NCBI GenBank assembly: GCA_046329055.1
Contig: JAXLVK010000002.1
Coordinates: forward strand, 1-64,000
DNA from: JADKCL01 sp046329055
GTDB lineage: Bacteria; Bacteroidota; Bacteroidia; J057; JADKCL01
Direction: 5' to 3'
DNA: 64,000 nucleotides
Below the pieces are notes generated by a model, which ran no database searches, was not told the origin of the DNA, and worked only from the letters and a program-made list of their open reading frames with translations. Both the position numbers and the translations under genes were made by a program. Shown here in pieces: positions 35,545-43,205 of the stretch (its first letter is position 1; the number at the start of each line of letters is the position of its first letter).

Positions 35545-35781
35545 TTACTTGCAGTTTGCCTCAAGATAAGTGATCGCGTCGCCGACGGTAACGATCTTCT
35601 CGGCGGCCTCGTCAGGAATGCTGATGTTGAACTCCTTCTCGAATTCCATGATCAGCTCGACGGTGTCCAGCGAGTCGGCTCCGAGGTCATTGGCGAAGCT
35701 TGCTTCACGGGTAACCTCAGCCTCTTCAACACCCAACTTGTCAACGATGATTGCGATGACTTTTTTTGCGATTTCGGACAT
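35545..35781 (-). CDS. acpP: Acyl carrier protein
   Basis: The 78-residue acidic protein carries growing acyl chains on a phosphopantetheine. The attachment motif is GADSLDTVELIMEFEKEF (Ser about residue 38). The start MSEIAKKV at 35781 gives the usual ACP length; a longer open frame to 35931 runs through the promoter region and is rejected. It is followed by fabF after 3 bases. Confidence 0.96.
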   Translation of the reverse strand: MSEIAKKVIAIIVDKLGVEEAEVTREASFANDLGADSLDTVELIMEFEKEFNISIPDEAAEKIVTVGDAITYLEANCK

Positions 35782-35855
35782 CTTGGTAATGCTTTTAGTT
35801 CCTTCTATTTTTCTGTCACGGCTCGGCAAAACCGCCGACCGCTTCCAAACAGCGG

Positions 35856-35863
35856 CAAATATA
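35856..35863 (-). promoter_or_regulatory. Candidate -7 box for the acpP-fabF-rnc operon
   Basis: CAAATATA on the plus strand is TATATTTG on the minus strand, a match to TAnnTTTG. Transcription would begin near 35849, about 70 bases before the acpP ATG. TTG boxes exist at 15 or 22 bases spacing, neither ideal. Confidence 0.4.
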
Positions 35864-36013
35864 ACATTTTTCTTTTTCCAAATATCAAGCTGCATTTCAG
35901 CGTCCATGGAGCCCCCCAAGATATCTGGCATGGTGTCATTTTAACACTTAGTGTCGCCAAATCCCGCTGACCATGCCGTTTTCTTACTATCTTCGCAACT
36001 CAACTCAGTCATC

Positions 36014-36415
36014 GTGGCGAAGAAAAACGTATTGGATCTGCAACATGACCACCCTGTGACGGTGATCGGCGTCGCTTCCAATGAGATGATCTGGCGCCTG
36101 TGTTGGAAGGTCAATCAGGCACTGAGCCTGAATTTGGCCGCTGAGGAGGGCGACGTCACCCGGGTGCGAGAGCCACAGCGCTACATCGACTACGAGACCG
36201 ATCCCGACATGGACTACCTGCTCTTCGAGCCTGATCTGAAGCCCAGCCAAGGGAGCCGCCTCGCGCGACAGTTCCGGTACTGGCTCGTGGTCAAGCCCAA
36301 GCGCGACGTGCTGCCCGATGCCGCTGCGCTCAGCCGCGAGCTAGGAGGCATCGACGTGGTTTCCATGTGCCATGACCTGAGCAACGAAAAAGACATCTTA
36401 AAACTCATCCCGTGA
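36014..36415 (+). CDS. IPExxxVDY-family protein
   Basis: The 133-residue protein lacks an ATG start in frame and most likely uses the GTG at 36014 (MAKKNVLDLQHDHP). The central YIDYETDPDMDYLLFEPD and the C-terminal KDILKLIP fit the IPExxxVDY family, a conserved protein of unknown function that sits next to pyk and the acpP operon in many Bacteroidota. Its stop overlaps the GTG start of pyk (GTGA, 36412-36415), so the two are translated together. The family assignment rests partly on this gene order. Confidence 0.75.
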   Translation: MAKKNVLDLQHDHPVTVIGVASNEMIWRLCWKVNQALSLNLAAEEGDVTRVREPQRYIDYETDPDMDYLLFEPDLKPSQGSRLARQFRYWLVVKPKRDVLPDAAALSRELGGIDVVSMCHDLSNEKDILKLIP

Positions 36416-37845
36416 ACTTCACGAAATACAATCGCACCAAGGTGGTCTGCACCATCGGCCCCGCATCCAATTCTGAAGAGATGCTGCGCAAGATGATCCT
36501 GGCTGGGATGGATGTGGCCCGGCTCAATTTTTCGCATGGTTCTCACGAAGAGCATGCCAAGGTGATAGCGCTCATCCGCAAGTTGAGCGACGAGCTTTCC
36601 ACACCGGTCACCATCCTGCAAGACTTGCAAGGCCCCAAAATCCGTGTGGGAAAGCTGGACGCGCCTTATCCTGTACAGCCTGGCGACCGCATTTTCCTCT
36701 GCACCAGCATTGATGACCGCGACGGCAACGTGCTGCCGATGCAGTATGAGACATTTGCCAAGGACGTCAAAGTTGGGGACCTCATCCTCGCGGACGATGG
36801 CAAGGTGGCACTCACCGTCATCTCCACCAACGGCGTGGACAAGGTGGAGCTCGAGGTGGTCCATGGCGAGGCGATCGGCAGCAAAAAGGGCGTCAACTTG
36901 CCCTATACCTCCATCTCCATGTCCGCCCTGTCCGACAAGGACGCCAATGACCTGGAGTTCGGCATCAAGCAAAATGTGGACTGGGTGGCCCTCTCCTTCG
37001 TGCGGACCGCCCAAGAGGTGCGTGACCTGAAGCGGCGGATCAAGGAATCGGGCAGTGACATCAAGGTCATGAGCAAGATCGAGAAGCCGGAGGCGCTCAA
37101 GAACATCGATGAGATCATCGCCGAGAGCGAAGGCATCATGGTGGCACGCGGTGACCTTGGCGTCGAGATTCCGCTGGAGCAGGTTCCGATGTGGCAAAAG
37201 CGCATCATCCAAAAATGCAATCAAATGGGCCGCCCCGTGATTGTGGCCACGCAGATGATGGAAAGCATGGTGGACAACCGCCGTCCCACCCGCGCCGAAG
37301 CCAATGACGTCGCCAATGCCGTGACCGACGGCGCCGATGCGGTGATGCTCAGTGGCGAGACCGCCGCCGGTAAATACCCCATCGAGACCATCGAGTCCAT
37401 GGAGCGCATCATCGAAATCGTGGAAACGGGCATGGACGAGATCTATTTCCGCAACATGATCGCTGACAAGGCCTCCCCGACCTTCATCCACGATTGCACC
37501 ATTGTCCATGGTTGCGGATTGGCCAAGGAGACGGGCGCCAATTCCTTGGTGGGCATGACGGCCTCGGGCTATACTGCCTATCAGCTTTCACGCTGCCGCC
37601 CCAAGAGCAACATCTACATCTTCACCCACAACCGCCGGATGATCAATCAGCTCAACCTGGTATGGGGCGTGCGGGTATTTTTCTACGACAACGACGAAGG
37701 CACCGACAAGACCATTGACGATACCACCGAGATTCTGAAACTGAAGCGGCTTGTGAAGCGCGATGACATCGTGATCCACTTCGCCTCCATGCCCCTGCGG
37801 CACCGTCTCCGGACGAATGCCATCAAGATTCAGGTGGTGAATTGA
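36412..37845 (+). CDS. pyk: Pyruvate kinase
   Basis: The 477-residue enzyme converts phosphoenolpyruvate and ADP to pyruvate and ATP. The N-terminus reads TKVVCTIGPASNS, with the conserved ARLNFSHGSHEEH, LQDLQGPKIRVG, the catalytic-lysine region VMSKIEKPEAL, the ARGDLGVEIP motif and the TAAGKYP segment; the C-domain is complete. It starts at GTG 36412, overlapping the stop of the IPExxxVDY gene. A bidirectional terminator (37884-37925) separates it from the convergent aldolase, another glycolytic enzyme. Confidence 0.97.
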   Translation: MNFTKYNRTKVVCTIGPASNSEEMLRKMILAGMDVARLNFSHGSHEEHAKVIALIRKLSDELSTPVTILQDLQGPKIRVGKLDAPYPVQPGDRIFLCTSIDDRDGNVLPMQYETFAKDVKVGDLILADDGKVALTVISTNGVDKVELEVVHGEAIGSKKGVNLPYTSISMSALSDKDANDLEFGIKQNVDWVALSFVRTAQEVRDLKRRIKESGSDIKVMSKIEKPEALKNIDEIIAESEGIMVARGDLGVEIPLEQVPMWQKRIIQKCNQMGRPVIVATQMMESMVDNRRPTRAEANDVANAVTDGADAVMLSGETAAGKYPIETIESMERIIEIVETGMDEIYFRNMIADKASPTFIHDCTIVHGCGLAKETGANSLVGMTASGYTAYQLSRCRPKSNIYIFTHNRRMINQLNLVWGVRVFFYDNDEGTDKTIDDTTEILKLKRLVKRDDIVIHFASMPLRHRLRTNAIKIQVVN

Positions 37846-37883
37846 TTCGAAGCGCGGTCGGCTCGGCTGTCGGCAATAAAAGG

Positions 37884-37925
37884 AATCGGGTGCAAAGTCT
37901 TGAGGACCTTGCACCCGATTTTGAT
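37884..37925. terminator. Bidirectional terminator between pyk and fbaA
   Basis: AATCGGGTGCAA (37884-37895) pairs perfectly with TTGCACCCGATT (37909-37920), followed by TTGATTTT on the plus strand and by CCTTTTATTG on the minus strand. It lies between two convergent genes. Confidence 0.75.
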
Positions 37926-37943
37926 TTTCGGAACAGGCTAGAC

Positions 37944-39005
37944 TCAGCGGTGGGCGTTGCTGCCCACGGCATTGAGGTCTTCGAATGCGAGTGCCATGCG
38001 CTTGGCCATGGTCTTTTCGCCTTCGCGCAGCCATACACGGGGATCGTAGAATTTCTTGTTGGGAGCGTCTGGCCCTTCGGGGTTGCCGAGCTGACCTTGG
38101 AGGTAGGCTTCCTTGGCCTTGTAGTAGTTCAGCACGCCTTCCCAGAATGCCCACTGCGTGTCGGTGTCGATGTTCATCTTGATCACGCCGTAGCCGATGG
38201 CTTCGCGGATTTCCTCGCGGGTGGAGCCGGAGCCACCGTGGAACACGAAGTTCACAGGGTTGGATCCAGTGCCGAATTGCTGCTGGATGTGCTCCTGGGA
38301 GTTCTTGAGGATCTTGGGGGTGAGCTGCACGTTGCCGGGCTTATAGACGCCATGCACGTTGCCGAAGGCAGCTGCGATGGTGAAGTTGGGGCTCACGCTG
38401 CTCAGTTCGCGGTAGGCGTAGGCGACCTCCTCGGGTTGGGTATAAAGGCGGGCATTGTCGATGTCGCTGTTGTCCACTCCGTCTTCCTCGCCCCCTGTCA
38501 CACCGAGTTCGATCTCCAGGATCATGTCGAGCTTGTGCATGCGCTCGAGGTAGCGCTTGCAGGTCTCGATGTTTTCCTTGACGGATTCCTCGCTCAGGTC
38601 CAGCATGTGGCTGGTGTAGAGGGGGCGACCCGTGGCCTTGTAGTGGCGTTCGCCCGCATCCAGGAGGCCATCCACCCAGGGCAGCAGCTTGCGGGCAGCA
38701 TGGTCGGTGTGGAGGATCACGTCCACGCCGTACAGGTCAGCGATGGCGTGGATATGCTGGGCTCCGCTCACGCCACCGGCGATGGCGGCACGCTCGGAGG
38801 CATTGTTCAGGCTTTTGCCAGCGAAAAAGAGGGCGCCTCCATTCGAAAACTGGACGATGACAGGCGAGTTCACGTCCCTGGCGGCCTCCAGGGCGGCGTT
38901 CACTGAGCCGGTGCTCACCACGTTCACGGCGGGCATGGCAAACTGATGGGCCTTCGCAACCTCGAAGAGCTGCATGGCCTCTATGCTATTGAGTACCTTG
39001 GACAT
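37944..39005 (-). CDS. fbaA: Class II fructose-bisphosphate aldolase
   Basis: The 353-residue zinc aldolase splits fructose-1,6-bisphosphate in glycolysis. Class II motifs are present: zinc-binding HTDHAARKLLPWVDGLLDAGE (about residues 106-126), EIELGVTGGEEDGVDN (about 173-188), the His in AAFGNVHGVYKPG, and FHGGSGSTREEI (about 257-268). Length fits the class IIA type of E. coli FbaA. It stands alone after the shared terminator. Confidence 0.96.
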   Translation of the reverse strand: MSKVLNSIEAMQLFEVAKAHQFAMPAVNVVSTGSVNAALEAARDVNSPVIVQFSNGGALFFAGKSLNNASERAAIAGGVSGAQHIHAIADLYGVDVILHTDHAARKLLPWVDGLLDAGERHYKATGRPLYTSHMLDLSEESVKENIETCKRYLERMHKLDMILEIELGVTGGEEDGVDNSDIDNARLYTQPEEVAYAYRELSSVSPNFTIAAAFGNVHGVYKPGNVQLTPKILKNSQEHIQQQFGTGSNPVNFVFHGGSGSTREEIREAIGYGVIKMNIDTDTQWAFWEGVLNYYKAKEAYLQGQLGNPEGPDAPNKKFYDPRVWLREGEKTMAKRMALAFEDLNAVGSNAHR

Positions 39006-39163
39006 ATTCGGATGTTGATTTCTACCTAGGTGGATGGCTGTCGCAATCCGGGCGCAAATCTAGGGAAGAAATGAGGAAAGCCAAGGCTGGCCAAGCGGAT
39101 GTTGGGTAGATGAGGCGGGCAACGTCGCCCGGGATTGCAATCGGGAGCCGGATCGGGCCTGTC

Positions 39164-39568
39164 TCAGTCGAGGCAGCGGAAGGAGGTGACCTTGAGGTAG
39201 GTCATGGAGCCGGAGGGGCAGGGGCTGTTGCCGTCGCTGACGTAGAGCTTTTCCTTCATCACGCCCATGACCTTGATGCGTTTGCATTCCATCTTCTCAT
39301 TGTTCTGCATCGCCTCTTGCAACTCATTGTTTTCGAAGCAGACCTTCACCGTGCGGCCGCCCTTGGTGGTGAGTTCGCCGCCGTCGTAGCAATAGCAGCT
39401 CAGCGGCTGCATCACGCCCCGGAAGCTCCTGAAAGTGCCTACAAAGGTGACGGTCTTTTCTGCGACAGTCGCGGAGGGGAGAGTGGGTGCAGTGGAGCTC
39501 TTGACTTGTTGGCCCCAGGCGATGGAAGCCGTGATCGTGAAGAGGAATGCAATCAGCGTGGTTTTCAT
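39164..39568 (-). CDS. Secreted protein of unknown function, 134 residues
   Basis: The start at 39568 (MKTTLIAFLFTITASIAWGQ) gives a signal peptide cleaved near residue 20; upstream ATGs in the frame overlap the sigma-factor region and are rejected. The mature protein has about five cysteines, including a CYCYDGGEL cluster and a C-terminal RCLD, and a beta-rich pattern (TVTFVGTFRSF, GRTVKVCFENNEL, ECKRIKVMGVM) suggestive of a small barrel. No family was recognised. It is followed by 158 bases to the aldolase start. Confidence 0.6.
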   Translation of the reverse strand: MKTTLIAFLFTITASIAWGQQVKSSTAPTLPSATVAEKTVTFVGTFRSFRGVMQPLSCYCYDGGELTTKGGRTVKVCFENNELQEAMQNNEKMECKRIKVMGVMKEKLYVSDGNSPCPSGSMTYLKVTSFRCLD

Positions 39569-39696
39569 TTCAGGAAAATTTTGGACGAACCGAGCAATAA
39601 TGATACCAATTAATCTGACCAAAAGCCAGACACCATCGGGATGATGGTTCCTGGGGTTTTCCATAAATTTCATTGTGGTCAGGCAACCGCCGGGCG

Positions 39697-40320
39697 ATGG
39701 GCTGCATTGATAGAGGTGTAGTCCCAGATAATGCAACGATTTTGAAAGACGATGAATTGATCAGACGCTGCCGCAAGGGGGATCGACAGGCCCAGAGGGA
39801 ACTGTATGATCGTTTTCAAGGCATGATGTTCCGGCTCTGTCACCGCTACCTACGGGAACAGCAGGAGGCGGAGGACGCGCTGTGCAAGGGCTTCCTCAAG
39901 GTGTTCCAGCACCTTGACAGCTTTCAGGACCGGGGAGATCACAGCCTGCAGAAATGGATCACCCGGATCATGGTGAACGAAGCCCTGATGCTGCTGCGGC
40001 GACAGCGACTGGAACTGGTGAGCGACGACATGGCCCAAGCCATCCCGGCCGGCACCCGCACCGATAGCGCAATCGAGGCGGAGGATTTGTACAACATGGT
40101 CAGGGCCCTGCCCGTCGGCTACCGCACCGTCTTCAACCTGTTTGCCATCGAGGGTTACAGCCATCAGGAGATCGCCGCTCAGCTAGGCATCACCGAAGGC
40201 ACCAGCAAATCCCAACTGAGCAAGGCGCGGGCCATGCTTCAGGAAATGTTGAACTCCAAAGGAAATCACAATGCAAAAGAATATAGACCAGCAGTTTCAG
40301 GAGGCAATCGGGAGGCTTGA
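39697..40320 (+). CDS. ECF-type RNA polymerase sigma factor
   Basis: The sigma-70 factor of about 207 residues has region 2 (about residues 20-95; DRQAQRELYDRFQGMMFRLCHRYL, EDALCKGFLKVFQHLDSF, KWITRIMVNEALMLLRR) and region 4 (about 130-185; LPVGYRTVFNLFAIEGYSHQEIAAQLGITEGTSKSQLSKAR). It should direct RNA polymerase to a small regulon when released from its anti-sigma partner. The ATG at 39697 is taken; a TTG at 39742 would remove 15 residues. The last 50 bases overlap the start of the anti-sigma/VWA gene, which supports their pairing. Confidence 0.9.
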   Translation: MGCIDRGVVPDNATILKDDELIRRCRKGDRQAQRELYDRFQGMMFRLCHRYLREQQEAEDALCKGFLKVFQHLDSFQDRGDHSLQKWITRIMVNEALMLLRRQRLELVSDDMAQAIPAGTRTDSAIEAEDLYNMVRALPVGYRTVFNLFAIEGYSHQEIAAQLGITEGTSKSQLSKARAMLQEMLNSKGNHNAKEYRPAVSGGNREA

Positions 40321-42493
40321 GGGCAATCCCGAGGGCGTCCACCGCGACCCCGAGGCACTGTGGGGCCGCATCGAATCCGGGCTGAACCAAGACCGCAAGA
40401 AGCGTCGGGTTGCCGTCGCTTGGGTGTCCATCGCGGCAGGTGTGGCCATCGCCATCGTTGTGGGTTGGACTTTCTTGCCGAAGGATCAGGGGAGCGCCTC
40501 TGGCGAAAACCTCGCACTATTACAGGAAAGCTCTTCAGATCAGCCGCAGCCCGACAACATGATCGGCTACGCCGTCCCAACACCAGCCATCAACGATCCT
40601 CAAGAGCAACAAGTCGCAATGGATCAGGCCGCCAATAGCCCCGACATACCAAGCGCAAATGCCGTCACGAACGTATCCAAGGTGACCTCCAACGATGGCA
40701 GTACAACATTGGCAGTTGGAGCAATTGCTGACAATTCACAGTCGTTCACTACGAATGCCCCATCCCATGCCTATACATTCGCCTGGACCTCGAACATCAA
40801 TAAGTCGGTTGGGAATGCTCAATTCCGCAGGATCGGCGATCGGCTGTCCAACGGCACTGAACAACAATACCGATGGGACTTCGGCGATGGCAAGGCGAAC
40901 AACCAAGCCTTCAAGGGGGGCGCCTACAAGGTGGTGGTGACCGATGCAAATGGCTGCAAGACATCACCCAAAGGATTCCTTTCTGGGCAACTTGAACTCC
41001 TGCGCAATAAGGGGTATGCGGATTCCGTCACAGTCGGTTTCAATGAGCCATACGGCAGTGAATCTTATGCCGAGACAGTCGAAAACGACTACTTCAAGGC
41101 CATCCAAGAGCCGCTGAGCACCTTCAGCATCGACGTGGACCGCGCGTCCTACACCAACCACCGCCGCTTCATTGAGTCCGGGCAATTGCCTCCCAAGTAT
41201 TCAGTCCGGGCCGAGGAGTTCATCAACTACTTCCACTACGACTATGAGCCGCCCCATACGGGTGACCCCTTCAGCATCCTGCCCGAGGTCGCGTCCTGCC
41301 CCTGGAATCCCAGCCACAAGCTCGTGCGCATCGCCCTCAAGGGCCGCGAAGTTCCCAAGACCCAGATTCCGGCCAGCAACCTCGTCTTCCTGCTCGACGT
41401 CTCCGGCTCCATGGACAGCGATGACAAGCTCGGCCTGCTCAAGAAGGCCATGGTCCTCCTCACCAATGAACTCCGTGAACAGGATCGTGTCTCCATCGTG
41501 GTGTATGCAGGTGCAGCGGGATTGGTACTGCCTCCAACCAGCGGCATTTACAAGAATCAGATCATCGAGTCGCTGGACAAACTGACCGCGGGCGGCTCCA
41601 CGGCAGGTGGCGAAGGCATCGAGTTGGCGTATGCCACGGCGAAGCAGCATTACATCAAGGGCGGCAACAACAGGGTGATCCTCGCGACGGACGGCGATTT
41701 CAATGTCGGCGTCAGCGACGAGACGGGCTTGGAGCGGCTGATCGAGAAAAAGCGTGAGGAGGGCGTTTTCCTGTCCGTCCTCGGATTTGGGGAAGGCAAC
41801 CTCCAAGACAGCAAGATGGAGCTCCTCGCGGACAAGGGCAATGGCAACTACAACTACATCGACTCCGAACGGGAAGCCAACAAGGTGCTGGTCAGTGAAT
41901 TCGGTGGCACCCTGTACACCATCGCCAAGGATGTCAAGATCCAGGTGGAGTTCAATCCGGCCCGCGTCGAAACCTACCGACTGGTGGGCTATGAAAACCG
42001 GAAGCTGAAAAATGAAGACTTCGAAAATGACCGGATCGACGCAGGCGAACTCGGTGCAGGGCATACCGTGACGGCGCTCTATGAAGTGGTGCCTGCTGGC
42101 TCAAGTTCTTCGTCCATCGGCAGCCAGGACCTCAAGTACTCCCAGCGCGTGTTCAGCATGGGTGCCACTTCCGGCGAAATCCTCACCGTCAAGCTCCGCT
42201 ACAAAGACCCCGATGGCTCTGTGAGCAAGCTCCTGACCAAAGCCCTTGTGGATGACGGCCGCAACATCGCCCAGACCAGCGACGACTTCCGTTGGGCAAC
42301 CGCTGCTGCTGAGTACGCCCTCATCCTCCGTCAAAGCGCCTACAAAGGCATGGCGAGCTATGAGCAAGTCCTGGCATTGGCGCGAAGTGCGGTGGGTCGT
42401 GACAAGGAAGGCTACCGCAAGGAGTTCATCAGCCTCGTCGAGCGCGCCATGGGCCTCACCCAAAATGCCAAAGCCAACCAAGGCAACCGCTGA
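40271..42493 (+). CDS. Anti-sigma-like/VWA-domain fusion membrane protein
   Basis: The 740-residue protein has an N-terminal cytoplasmic tail (about 1-47) positioned like an anti-sigma factor, one membrane helix (about 48-68), a Ser/Asn/Gln-rich linker, a short PKD/SprB-like stretch (about 195-235; RWDFGDGKANN, GAYKVVVTDANGC), and a YfbK-type domain: STFSIDVDRASYTNHRRF then a von Willebrand A domain with the MIDAS motif DVSGSMD (about 376) and ILATDGDFNVG. It overlaps the ECF sigma gene by 50 bases. The layout suggests an outside-in sensor that holds the sigma factor; no zinc-binding anti-sigma motif is present, so binding is inferred from gene order. It has a terminator at 42524-42558. Confidence 0.82.
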   Translation: MQKNIDQQFQEAIGRLEGNPEGVHRDPEALWGRIESGLNQDRKKRRVAVAWVSIAAGVAIAIVVGWTFLPKDQGSASGENLALLQESSSDQPQPDNMIGYAVPTPAINDPQEQQVAMDQAANSPDIPSANAVTNVSKVTSNDGSTTLAVGAIADNSQSFTTNAPSHAYTFAWTSNINKSVGNAQFRRIGDRLSNGTEQQYRWDFGDGKANNQAFKGGAYKVVVTDANGCKTSPKGFLSGQLELLRNKGYADSVTVGFNEPYGSESYAETVENDYFKAIQEPLSTFSIDVDRASYTNHRRFIESGQLPPKYSVRAEEFINYFHYDYEPPHTGDPFSILPEVASCPWNPSHKLVRIALKGREVPKTQIPASNLVFLLDVSGSMDSDDKLGLLKKAMVLLTNELREQDRVSIVVYAGAAGLVLPPTSGIYKNQIIESLDKLTAGGSTAGGEGIELAYATAKQHYIKGGNNRVILATDGDFNVGVSDETGLERLIEKKREEGVFLSVLGFGEGNLQDSKMELLADKGNGNYNYIDSEREANKVLVSEFGGTLYTIAKDVKIQVEFNPARVETYRLVGYENRKLKNEDFENDRIDAGELGAGHTVTALYEVVPAGSSSSSIGSQDLKYSQRVFSMGATSGEILTVKLRYKDPDGSVSKLLTKALVDDGRNIAQTSDDFRWATAAAEYALILRQSAYKGMASYEQVLALARSAVGRDKEGYRKEFISLVERAMGLTQNAKANQGNR

Positions 42494-42523
42494 GAGATAT
42501 TGACCCTATCGAACCAACCTGCG

Positions 42524-42558
42524 CAGCCTGCCCTATCCTTGGGCGGGCTGTGTTTTTT
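42524..42558 (+). terminator. Intrinsic terminator of the sigma/VWA operon
   Basis: CAGCCTGCCC (42524-42533) pairs with GGGCGGGCTG (42541-42550) with one G-T, followed by TGTTTTTT. It lies about 30 bases past the VWA gene stop. Confidence 0.75.
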
Positions 42559-42733
42559 GGGGGCGAAGAATAGAAGGCGTTAAGCGAATCAGTAAGGATA
42601 CGACCTGGCAAAATGCGTCGAGTCTAATGGAAAATCCTGCTACCGATTGGCCCATTTCAGCCCGGTCGCGAAGCCAATGTCCTTTCTGCGATCGCCGACT
42701 GATCGCCAAGCCGAAGCCCCTGCCAATCCGCCC

Positions 42734-43132
42734 TCAAAACCGTCCGGCATTCTCCCGCCACCAAGCCAGCACCTCCACATCAGCCTCGGCCCAGTCCAGC
42801 TCGCCCAAGTCCGCAGGCCCGCACCAACGCACCTGTGCATGCTCCCGCAAGTGCAGCGCGCCGCTTGCCACATTGCAAACGAACGGCAGCAGCTCCAAAG
42901 TCCTCCCCGACGCATGTGGCCTGAAAACGGCTGGCCCCGCCTCCATCACCTGCACCCGCAAGCCCAGTTCCTCTTGAACCTCCCGGACAATGCACTCCTC
43001 CGGCGTTTCTCCCGACTCCACCTTGCCGCCCGGAAATTCCCATTCCAGAGGATGGCTCATGCTCGCGCTGCGCTGTGCGGCGAGCACGCTGCCGTCCTTC
43101 ACGATGATCGCACAAGTCACCACGAGATTCAT
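42734..43132 (-). CDS. Nudix hydrolase (MutT/8-oxo-dGTP diphosphatase-like)
   Basis: The 132-residue protein begins MNLVVTCAIIVKDGSVLAAQR and carries the complete Nudix box GGKVESGETPEECIVREVQEELG (starting at about residue 35; GX5EX7REUXEEXGU). The WEFPGGKVE context and size match MutT-type enzymes that clean oxidised dGTP, but specificity cannot be proven from the motif. The frame continues upstream to 43258; the start at 43132 is preferred for fit to the family. It stands alone on the minus strand. Confidence 0.88.
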   Translation of the reverse strand: MNLVVTCAIIVKDGSVLAAQRSASMSHPLEWEFPGGKVESGETPEECIVREVQEELGLRVQVMEAGPAVFRPHASGRTLELLPFVCNVASGALHLREHAQVRWCGPADLGELDWAEADVEVLAWWRENAGRF

Positions 43133-43205
43133 CCCGCAAATTAGCCAAAAGCAACAATAGCCGCCCGGGTCTCCCGGACGGCCATTGCAAATCTTAAGTG
43201 TGCGA

